DNA of 64,000 bases, taken from Liolophura sinensis. Lineage: Eukaryota; Mollusca; Polyplacophora; Chitonida; Chitonidae. Both the position numbers and the translations under genes were made by a program. The first letter of the stretch is position 1. Each line of letters starts with the position of its first letter. Positions 13,070 through 23,000 of this stretch are shown in pieces. Below the pieces are notes generated by a model. That model did no database searches. It saw only the letters and a program-made list of their open reading frames with translations, and was not told where the DNA came from. The stretch lies in the NCBI RefSeq assembly GCF_032854445.1, contig NC_088296.1:14826623-14890622 (forward strand). The letters run 5' to 3'.

Positions 13070-13520
13070 ATGTGTAAAAGTTGTTACTGTCATCCATGCA
13101 AAGCTAGGGTGGTGAGTTCAGAAAGGAATATGGCACCATACAGGGCAATTGCCATGGCTAGCATGAGAGGTAACTACCATAACAAGCATACCATGAAAGG
13201 TACATGTAACTGTCATGACAAGCACGAAAGGCTAACTGACGTGGTAAGCATGAAGGTAACTCTCACAACAAGCAGGAAGGGTAACTCTCGTGGAAATCAT
13301 ATATGGCAACTCATAAATGGCAAGAATAAATGGTAACTATCAAGGCAAGCATAATGTAACTTTCATGGTAAACATTAAGGTTAACTGCTATAGCAGCACC
13401 AGGGGCAACTGCCATGGCAAGCACGAAGGGCAATTGGCAAGGCAAGCAAGGGTGTTAACTGTCATGGCAAGCATGAAGTGTGATTGCCAGGACAAGCATG
13501 AAGGGTAATTTCCATACCGA
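13070..13520 (+). repeat. Degenerate minisatellite of about 25 bp
   Basis: Imperfect units built on GGTAACTGTCATGGCAAGCA and a GAAG end. The clearest copies are at 13225-13510. Repeat drift explains the open frames at 13070-13508, so they are not called genes. Confidence 0.7.
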
Positions 13521-13718
13521 ACTAAATGTAAGGCACATCCCGCGAACATTTTAAGGGGTTGTCGTCTGATTCCCAAAACATAGTACATACACTAAAATTG
13601 AAATACACTTTTTGGCATATATTTTCTGTGATAATTTCCTAACGAGAAAAGGACAGTAAAATCAGCATGGCTGTATAACCTCAACGGTTTTACGGCAAGA
13701 CATCACTATCCACTTCGG

Positions 13719-13988
13719 GGGTCCTCCGTGGCTCAGTTGGTTAGCGCGTTAGGGCAACGTAATGACCTGGGAGCCCCTCACCAATGCGGTCGCTGTGAAT
13801 TCAAGTCCAGCTCATGTTGGCTTCCTCTCCGGCCGTACGTGGGAAGGTCTGCTAGCAACCTGTGGATGGTCGTGGGTTCCCCCCGGGCTATGCCCGGTTT
13901 CCTCCCACCATAATGCTGGCCGCGGTCGTATAGGTGAAATATTCTTGAGTACGGCGTAAAACACCAATCAAATAAATCAAATAAATAA
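13719..13988 (+). mobile_element. Full-length tRNA-derived SINE with target-site duplication
   Basis: The complete copy: tRNA-like head with A-box (GTGGCTCAGTTGGTTAGCGC) and B-box-like GAATTCAAGTCC, a conserved central region, and an AAATAAATAAA tail. It is flanked by a perfect 14-bp direct repeat, ACTATCCACTTCGG, at 13705-13718 and 13989-14002, as expected of LINE-driven insertion. The central domain resembles those of broadly shared animal SINE superfamilies; which one is not certain. Confidence 0.95.
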
Positions 13989-14002
13989 ACTATCCACTTC
14001 GG

Positions 14003-14242
14003 TATCGGTCATTAGCTTGAACTCATACAACTGGTTCCGGGTCCCTGCGGTGGTGATCTCGCCCTGGCCATCTGCCAAGAACAGACCGCCACACCTCGGG
14101 AATCAGCCGATCGACACAATAGCTTTATTTCGTGGCATTCGTCCACAGAAATACATAAGAAGGAACTCTCAATCCAACATTATGATTTTTAGGGGAAATG
14201 AATAATGTTAAATTATAAACAGCGTGAAACATCATGTTTGAA

Positions 14243-14243
<1 letters not shown>
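14003..14243. other. Intergenic, nothing recognised
   Basis: Ordinary AT-rich sequence between the SINE and the AT microsatellite. Confidence 0.4.

Positions 14244-14320
<77 letters not shown>
14244..14320. repeat. (AT)n microsatellite
   Basis: About 38 uninterrupted AT units. The Tyr-Ile open frames on the minus strand across it are repeat artefacts. Confidence 0.97.
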
Positions 14321-14323
<3 letters not shown>

Positions 14324-14537
14324 ATCTATTATATAGATTTTTCCGTCAATAATGGGCAATTTTTTTGAAAATGAATCTATCGATAAACTTATTGGGAACT
14401 CGTGATCTTGTGAAAATCGGATCAACGCGCCCCTTCATGGTTTACTATTGGCGTATGAATGTCACACATAACGCTTACAATAAGCAAAAACCACATCATA
14501 GCAATTAAAGAAATACTTACATAAATTTATATTTCAG

Positions 14538-14687
14538 ATGACCTGGCCAAGCAAGTGGGTGTCTCCAGGTTAAAACAGCTTATCCATATTTTAGAGTCTA
14601 TAGAAGCAATGAACGAGTTACAGAACACAGTACGAGTCACGTCGCGTCAAACCAGGACGGACATAGTGGAGAAGTCGATAGGAGGAG
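14538..14687 (+). CDS. Candidate isolated coding exon, product unknown
   Basis: A 150-base open stretch lies between a good acceptor (ATATTTCAG, ending 14537) and a consensus donor (GTAAGT at 14688). Phase is 1 in and 1 out, so it could be spliced in or out without a frame change. It encodes about 50 residues beginning DLAKQVGVSRLKQLIHILES, then MNELQNTVRV and a basic and acidic stretch ending in EKSIGGG. The composition is helix-prone and polar, unlike most chance frames here. No partner exon was found in the window and I do not recognise the family. Reading through the donor gives GGGKST, which lacks the Gly spacing of a Walker A motif. Confidence 0.35.
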
Positions 14688-15397
14688 GTAAGTCCACGCT
14701 CATCATATCTACACTACGGTCGCAGGCCTCTAATAATCTTCCATACGTGACAATGTTAGCACTTAGTGCTGTACAATGTAACTCCGTACCAAGTAATCCT
14801 TGGCTAATAAGATTTGGGGCTAACCTGGTCCAGTCTGTGTGAAAGAAGCCTTAAAAATCTTGACATAGGTTGATCGTCAAAATTAGAACCTTTCTATGCC
14901 AGCAGCTGGTAGGATACCTAGCAACGCCAAGGGGGACGTCACTCGCAGCCTCATCAGCACGTTTCCTTGTGTGCTGTAGCCCAGAATTTAAAACTTTTAT
15001 CGTTAAAATTCACACCTGCCCAAAGTTTACACTATTTTCAACATCTATGTTGGTTGGATAATTTTGATCCAAGCATGTACACCAAAAATGACAGGCAGGC
15101 AGCGAAAAAAGACTTTACACCCTAACATACACAGAATTACCCTCGTAGTGTACCGATTCCATACGCCAGATAGCTGGCACTTACACTCATGCGCAGAGCG
15201 GGTGATAGACAGGACAAACGAAATCACATGACTATGTATGTTATACTGCAGCATTACCGACTTTGGCGACAGTTCAATTCTAGTTTTGCATATCTGTATT
15301 TTTCAAAATTTTCAACTCGAGACGGTACTCGAGTCAATGTAGCATGGAGCCTGATGTGCCGCAACGATTCACACTGATGACAAACAGTCTGATTCAT
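14688..15397. other. Intergenic or intronic, no gene seen
   Basis: The candidate exon frame stays open past its donor to 14842, but without recognisable content. Overlapping short frames to 15436 look like chance. Confidence 0.4.
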
Positions 15398-15440
15398 TAA
15401 TTTATTTATTTGATTTATGTTTAACGCCGTACTCAAGACA
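15398..15440 (-). mobile_element. SINE 3' tail fragment
   Basis: Reverse complement of the SINE end: TTTATTTATTTGATTTATG, then an ACGCCGTACTCAAGA block. Confidence 0.5.
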
Positions 15441-15570
15441 AACGATTTGCGTACTCAAGACATACGATTTGATATACCGCATAGGGCTGTAATTTACGGT
15501 GTTGTAATCTTGCTTCAGCAATGCGTTCCACTGGCGGACAGGGTAATCACAGCACTGATCATCGTCGTTC

Positions 15571-15575
<5 letters not shown>

Positions 15576-15615
<40 letters not shown>

Positions 15616-15650
15616 AGGTGGGGGGGGAGAGGTGGGGGGGGGGGGGGGGG
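15576..15650 (+). repeat. (GT)n microsatellite followed by G tracts
   Basis: About 19 GT units (15576-15614), then GGAGGTG and two long G runs to 15650. Simple-sequence DNA with possible quadruplex or Z-DNA tendency. Confidence 0.93.
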
Positions 15651-15876
15651 CTTGTTATAAGGTGACGTCGGTTTTAACCAACACATAGTGCCATCAATAA
15701 TAATGACTCAACATGGCAAACGCAAGAATGGAATCAATGAATACCCTATGACGGTGAATATATCGTCGTATAGATATACATGCATGAGCAGGGTCATTTA
15801 ATACGTTATCAATGTTTATCCCAACATTTATACCTACGATTATTTCCAATCGCTATTGAGTTAGTCATTCAATATC

Positions 15877-16013
15877 ATGAGGATGGCTGTGGGTTTCCGT
15901 TAAGCTCAGCCCGGTTTCCTTCGACCATAATGCTGGCCGCCGTTGTATAAGTGAAATATTCTTGAGTACGGCGTAAAACACCATTGAAATAAATAAATAG
16001 ATAGATAAATATT
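15877..16013 (+). mobile_element. SINE, 5'-truncated
   Basis: Body from GGATGGCTGTGGGTTTCC through CATAATGCTGGCCGCCGT and TTCTTGAGTACGGCGTAAAA to an AAATAAATAAATAGATAGATA tail region. Confidence 0.8.
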
Positions 16014-18134
16014 TAGTGTTTGATAGATAATTGTCATGACCAGTTATATTTAGGTTTCCTGTACTTGTAGGTTACAAGCGTGGGTATGGCGACTCGGCAG
16101 TACTTCCGCCATGGAACGAGTTCTGTAGACTTGTTGGCATGAGGAACTGCTTTACTTCCAGCCGAAGTTATCAGTGATACTTTGCCCGCGGTGTTCACGG
16201 ATAAAAAAGAAACTTCCGGACGAACACTGCACATGTGCTGAAACCGGATGCTTGCCAACGTGTCCGACAGTATCATATTGTACAACCTCTCTGCTTCTAT
16301 AATAAACAAATCTAGAAGGAACAAAGCACGGGATGCCTAAAGAAAAATGCCTAGCACAAATTAATTTAAGAATTACCGAACAGAATCATAAAACTGTGAA
16401 CGAACAAATATCTGACATCCGACCTGTGTGATGTGAAAACGTGATTTTTTTTTTTACTCTGAAAACAGAATATTCGTAAAATAAAGCTTTAAAATATTCA
16501 CAGCTGCTTAATTAAAAATATTCCCGTGAAATATGTCAATATGAATTTTGTCATCGTTAAATATATTTAGTCTGTGTTTCGTAACTGGTATACAGAACCT
16601 TACACTTAATGTCTTCTACCGAGGATAAAAATTATAAGTTTTGCCAAAAAGTTATATTTGTGCTTCTATGGGTGTGTGATGTATTCTGCATTTAGACCAG
16701 GATAAAAAAAAAACAGTAACATATAAACCTACAAATTGCGATGCATTGTCGATGGTTATTATGTTCAGATACATGGCCCAAAAATGAACACTCTTGGAGA
16801 AAAAAAAGGTGGTTAGATTAAAACATAACTGCGTTAGAAATTTAAAAAAAACGCCACTGCGAGGTACATTTCGAGCAAAACTTACATGAGGTTTGAAACT
16901 GGCATACTTAGAGCGTTGAAGAATTAGGTATACTTATGTGCGAGATAAGAAGTAAAGTACTGTGTAATTCTACGCATATACACAAAATATCCAAATGTTC
17001 TTCGTGTAAATTAACACACATGAAAGAAATAAAATATGTCTTAAATCTGAGGCTTGTAACTTCTGTGTAAAATGCGTCAGTTCCACTCACTTATTTATGG
17101 GATATATTGCTGTTTAATTTCACAGACTGACACAAATTAAGCCACATGCTGGTTGACGGTCTAACAAAACACCAAGAAATAAATTAGCGGAAATTTATTG
17201 AAACGTGACTCGTTCTATGTACACTTTGATAATTGGTGTTTATTTTTTATGTTACATATATTTTGTTACCTTAACCTGTGAATGGTTAAACGTTTTCATC
17301 GGGATCTGCCCGTTTTCCTCCCACTATAATGTTGGCCACCGTAGGCAGTCTGCCACCTCTGAGGTCGCAGAGAGTTCAAGTCCAGTTTATGCCAGTTTCC
17401 TCTCCGCCAGGACAATATTTTGGTCTGTTTACACAGTCATCAACAGCGTTAATGTATGAACATACATAAATGCATATGCCACTGATCAAGACAATTACGA
17501 GGTTATAGCAGGCCAGACACAATACCAAATTTACAAGCGTATATAGTACTGTTTTACTGGAACGCCAAGATGTTAAAAGCCCTAGACATGACAGGACTGG
17601 GGTTTGAACGCCGGACCTGACACTCACTCGTTTAATGCAATGCGGTTCTGATGTGGTGATAAATGCCCATGTTGAGATGGTGGAAATTAAAACAGTAGTG
17701 ATTACTCTCACCGTGTTTTGGTAACATACTGAAAAAAATGGTCAATTAGGCCGGTCCGGAGAAGGCCAGTGTAACTGGTGTAAACCTCAGCCCTTCGCCT
17801 GATACCCTGTCAAACGTATGACTTACAGCCGCAGTCTAGAGCATAATTGGAACCGATAATCGTACAGGTCAGAAGAACTAGTGATCAATATGTGGTGGTT
17901 ATATTACCACTGGAGAAGTAGTTGCAAACTGTAATGTAAGATGTAAATTGACTCAGTGATGAAGACATGAGGGTTACAGTTCGAACACGAACTTAAATGT
18001 GTAGTACAGTATATTTCTCTGTCTCCGTCGCAGAAGAGTTTACGTATTTTGGTGCCTCATCTAAAATGAACCCTTGGCTAATTGTTCGAAGGAGTCTGGG
18101 ATAAAAAGATCAGGATTTTTTCTGAAAAAAGGAG
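16014..18134. other. Intergenic with repeat fragments
   Basis: A rearranged SINE piece lies at about 17295-17415: its 3' part (TCTGCCCG...CCACTATAATG) precedes its 5' part (GAGTTCAAGTCCAG). A fragment at 17545-17625 resembles the element at 38836. The minus-strand frame at 16034-16324 has no domain. No gene is recognised. Confidence 0.4.
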
Positions 18135-18905
18135 ATGAGTGGCATGGTGAAAAAGAAATATATTTTGGAAGAGAAAAACAGATTACATTGTGAAAAAAAC
18201 TTTTTTTGGAAAAGAATTTTTTTAACCCCCGACTTTAGAGGTCGGAGCTCCGATATAATTAACTAATCGTAATTAAGTGTTAAGCTATAAACTCTCTATC
18301 AACCTCTTTAATCTCTTAATAAAAGTAGAGGTAATAAAGTCAACACTCAGCCAAACAATATAATAAGTTTAAAACTTATCACAGCCGTCCTCAGACATGT
18401 ATGTGACATGAATTTAAGGCCTTTGGTCCTAAAGCTCGCCTTCGTTCCACCCTGGCTGGATCAAGTGCAACCGGATAGTGTCTCACATATAAATGTTGCC
18501 GTTGAGATTGGCACAGCTCAAACACACTCTATAAGGGCGGGGCTGCACGATATATTTAGAATATGTGTTTTTAAACAGGCTGAAATTGACCTGTGTAGGA
18601 GATCATGCCCATTGCAATCTTTGTTTTCGATTTAAAATACAAGTTGATTATGTTATGGTAAGACTCTGGTCAAAACATGTAATTATAAGTGAGAGATGCG
18701 CGGCTGTGGCGGCCATAATAGCTGTTTGACAGCAAACTACCTGTGATTAACCAATTAAGTCTCGTAAACTCGGGGTCCCGACTCTAAAAGTCGGCAATAA
18801 AAAAAACATTTTCTCTCCTCATTTTTTTTTCTTTACAATGTCATGTTTTCTTTGTTTTTGTTTCAAAACAATTTTTTTATTTTTTTATTTTCACCATGTC
18901 ACTTT
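18135..18905. mobile_element. Foldback (MITE-like) element with long terminal inverted repeats
   Basis: The left arm (about 18135-18262) matches the reverse complement of the right arm (about 18764-18905). Shared blocks are GGCATGGTGAAAA, a TACATTGTGAAA block, A/T tracts, and an inner CCGACTTTAGAGGTCGG that is itself a near-palindrome. The core of about 500 bases has no transposase. The outer ends and target duplication could not be fixed because of the A/T tracts. Confidence 0.7.
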
Positions 18906-19699
18906 TTACGTCTTCGTAGAAAAGAGTTTTAGCTATGTGTGTAATTTCTCATATAGCGTATCTACGGTACTCGAATGTAACATACATTGACGAGTTGCAC
19001 AACCTGTCATTGCTGTTGTATTAAAAGATAACATGTGCCACCGGCACTATCCATATATTAGAGAGTGTCTCGTATTGTAACTCTCGTGGGTAGGATGGTC
19101 AACTCGAATCAAGGATTACACATTTGCAACTTCCTGAGACGACTTAATACTTATTTTTTTTTATTTATTTATTTGATTGATGTTGTACGCCGTAATCAAG
19201 AATAGATGTATTTCTGCACTTATACGATTAGATACTGGGTAGTACTTATTTATTAGTCTTTACGTCTCAACCGCAGATGTCCGCTAAGCGACGACATGTA
19301 TCTGACAATGACGAAATTCATTTTGGAGATGAAACTAGTGCTCCTGTACGTGCAAAGCACATTCACGTATACCATGATCTATTTTATGAGAAAAATACAT
19401 GCAGCATTTTCACCATGTTCCTCAAACTTGTGAAAGTCAGTGATTTCCGCGCTAAGTGCGGATCTCTATGGCCATGTTTTGTGATTAAATGCCCGATATA
19501 GCGCATGAGAAGGACATGTTAGCGGGAACAAGATACAGCCCATCTAGTTCAACCAAAAACAAACGATAAAGAAAACATGACAATCAAGAATATGTACAAT
19601 AGCTGACTTCACGCGAGAACAAAAGGCTCCATTGTGGACGCTATTGAAATTTAAGACAAATTGACACGCAAGCTCTAATTAGCACATACTATCACGGTG
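18906..19699. other. Intergenic upstream of the melanotransferrin-like gene
   Basis: A SINE 3' tail in reverse orientation is at about 19152-19230. A frame at 19277-19501 begins just after a CCGCAG and has a polar start (MSAKRRHVSDNDEIHFGDE), but it has no donor or domain I can support. Confidence 0.35.
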
Positions 19700-20021
19700 C
19701 AAAGAGGACACAAGGCACGGACGCTCACGACAGCTCGGACACTTGTCCGCCCGCAGCACTTCAAGGTCTCCGGTCGAAACGTGCTCTGCGCCAATCGCAC
19801 TCTGCCGTGATAAAACGTTCGGAAAATACCGGACATTCTTTTGTCTTCAGAGGACTCCATTCGTATGAACGACTTCAGATAATAGCCTTTACGGCCTAAA
19901 GATCTAGTGACATTTTATATCCGTCGCAATTTTTAATTATCTGGAATCGAAGGTTAAAGTGTCAGCCTGAGTCTTATTTTGGAGAACACTATTTCTGAGG
20001 TCGGAGGTGGAAGAGGCTGAG
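19700..20021 (+). promoter_or_regulatory. Putative promoter and 5' UTR of the melanotransferrin-like gene
   Basis: This stretch is richer in CpG than its surroundings (about 19715-19870). It contains a CCAAT motif at 19792 and an AT-rich TATA-like motif (TTTTATAT) near 19912. The transcription start cannot be placed from sequence. Inference from position only. Confidence 0.35.
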
Positions 20022-20091
20022 ATGGCGGCTAGTTACGTTCTTCTGGTATATTTACTTGGCGGATTTACTGTTGTGTTGTGTCAGAATAGAA
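20022..20091 (+). CDS. MELTF: Exon 1: signal peptide of the melanotransferrin-like gene
   Basis: The ATG at 20022 has G at -3 and G at +4, a good animal start context. It encodes a hydrophobic leader (MAASYVLLVYLLGGFTVVLC, residues 1-20) followed by QNR. The donor is GTAAGT at 20092 and the exon ends in phase 1. The split codon joins exon 2 to give Ile24. Exon 1 is about 5 kb from exon 2, so its assignment rests on the leader, the phase match and the perfect donor. Confidence 0.8.
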
Positions 20092-23000
20092 GTAAGTATT
20101 TTACACTTATATACATATGTCTGTTTTGTTCTCCAGAGCTGAACTAAATTTTCGTAAGAAGTTTTAAACTGCATGCCTTAACTTTGATATATGCGTGTGT
20201 TTGTCTAGTTCATTTTTTTTCTGAAAATATCGGGACAAAAAAGCAGTTACATTTTACTGACATCTCGTGCGATACAGAAGATGGGGCCCTCCGTGGCTCA
20301 GTTAGCGCACTAGGGCAGCGAGCGTCTTACCAATGCGGTCGCTGTGAGTTCAAGTCCAGCTCCGGCTGGCTTCCTCTCCGGCCGTACGTAGGAAATACCT
20401 AGCATTTAATAGTTAAACAGCAGAGTGCGTTATATGACTGGTTTTGTATAACGTGATTTATTCTAGCATCATTCATAAAACACAGTGATGCTTTAAACAT
20501 GCAAAGGGCGTTCGTTACTGTCGCTCTGATTTACTCCACCCATTAACCTTAATGTTGTCATATATGACAAATAATCTTCAGTGTGGCGTGCAATCCCAAT
20601 AAAAACCGAAGTAAATGAATAAGCAAATAAATAAACAGATAAACAAACAAATAAATAAATAAATAAATAAACACAGAAATAAACCTGCGCATTTCGCCTT
20701 CATAATTTCCACATCTGAGTTGTGGTGTTGGTAAGTCTTGTGGCTTGTTTAACTTTTAACTTAAAATGCTGCATATGCTGGTTAGATTTGCGTCGTACGA
20801 TATTATTTTATCCCAGACCACCGTCCAACGTATTTGATCTAATTGTTTCTTTTAAAACCAAGACTACGTGAAAAGACTATGTTATTCGGTGTTGGATGGT
20901 TACTGATATATTATTCTTTACATTCCACACTTTAAATTCCCGCGAATATAGTTGACGTCTTACAAAATAATTCCGTGGTTAGCTCGCAAGCGCGGCGCAA
21001 TGACTTCTCCGGCCATACACGAGAAGATCTGTCAGCAACATGCGCATGCTCGTAGGTATCCCTCGCGCTCTGTCCGATTACCTCCCACCATAAAGCTGGC
21101 CGTAAAACACTACTCAGATATATAATAAGTAAATAAATAAATAAATAAATAAATATTTCAGCTATAGGATATTGTGAAGAGTTGTAGCTTTCATAAAAAA
21201 ACGTAATGCGTGTGTCCATTGCACCATTGTAAAACATTGAAAACAATTTGTGAAATCTAAGCAAAACCTCTGCTGAATATTTGTCTGGATTTTTAATCCT
21301 GTTCAAAGCGGCTATGCAGGAGATTTTCAGCAAATAGTCGATAAGAGCAAATGCATTCGAACGTTGCTGTTATTTTCAATTAGCACAAATAATTATCTTT
21401 TCACAAATTATCGTGCAAGCGTCTGTGCACGTGCTGCTGTTCAAAGTCGATAATAAAGCTCCTCAAAATTTTATTAAGCGAGTCGCACGATAACTTTCTC
21501 GAACTTTAGAGTCATTTTGACCATAAATGGTACATGCTGGTACGAGTTTGATTTTTACTGCAAGAGTTATTTGAGATATTCTTGGTAAATACAGAACGTA
21601 TTTCATTTCATTAGCGAAAAAAAATATCTGAATATTTCATCTGATTAGCCAAAAAAATCTTCGCCAAATGACGTTCTTAAAGTTCCATGCTCGAACCCAA
21701 GTGAGCCCCTCCGTGGGGCTGTTCCTGTTATTGACGATGAGGGGGAAAATACCGTCAGACTGGAGCAGACTGGAATAATATAGAGGAATACAAAGGACTT
21801 GCTACGGGGTAGTCTCAAGGGAGATGGTGAGGAAGTATAAAATTTCAAAATCCTAGCTGAATTCTGTAAATTTCCAAATCAGAAGTATAAAACTTGGTCG
21901 AATCACCCATAACAGTTGTATGAACATTAAAGAGATGGTTGCTTAGTAACAACCAACGGAAACTGCATTCTCGATCAAGAGGACCAATTTTTTTTCCTTC
22001 AAACCAGGCACTGTGTCTGTATTTTACAATATGAAGATCAACGTTAAACAGAAAAATCTCTTTACTGAAACTTTCGTATGTGTATTTCTACGTGCCGTCA
22101 AAGTTTCGTTTTGTTTAACGGTTGTCTTCTAATGTAAAAATAGACCTTATTATGTGGTTACTTTTGTCGTGTTCTGGTATAGAATCCACATTCTGCCAGA
22201 GGTTGACATCCTTCATAGTACAGTGAACTAACGAAGTCACTATTGAGAATACTTTCTACCTTGGGGAAGATTTCGAATCTTAGTTGTTGTTTCTTGGGCA
22301 ACATGCTTTTGGTGTGAGTAAATATATATGCTGTTTTGAATTAAGTAAGTGTTATCATGAATTAAGGTGGATGGTTAAGCTAGAGTATTACCTAACGTGA
22401 GACAACTTTGGCGAAATCAAAGATAAATTTTGGTTGAGAGCAGTTGTGGTCCATTAACTATCATTAGCATTGACTGATTGATTTATTTATTTGATTTGTG
22501 TTTTTCGCCGTACTCAAGGACAGTTCACTTGTTTGACGGTGGTCAGCATAATGGTGCAAGGAAAGCGGACAAAACCCCACGACCACCAGCAGGTTGCCTA
22601 CGATCATCAACATAATATGTTGTGCGTAGCTTAATTGTGAGACTGAAAATTTGCTATATATGTATTTGATTGATTGGTATACAACTGCGTGCTTAAGAAT
22701 TTTTCAGAAAATTGCATATGTGAATCAATAATTTTCCCCATTCTAGTGTGTTATTGCGAACCCCGTCTTTAAACATGGTATTATATATTTTGTTGTCTTT
22801 GCCAGTGGGTGTCCTACATTTTTCCCTATGTGTATGTTATATCCAGCACTGTGATTCAGTCCGAAGTTCTCGAGGCTTCGGTGTTTATGAGTTTGGAGTC
22901 ATTGTAAATAGAGTGTACATTCTGGAAATATGTATCGGTGTTGTAAACATGTTTACGACCAAACCATCCAGAATTTTCTTCACATTAGTCTATAAATGTG

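Noticed and set aside
14125-14425. Minus-strand poly(Tyr-Ile) frames
   Set aside because: Translation of an AT microsatellite.
14670-14700. Walker A (P-loop) ATPase motif GGGKST
   Set aside because: The motif spans the donor site and lacks the Gly five residues before the GK. No other ATPase motif follows.
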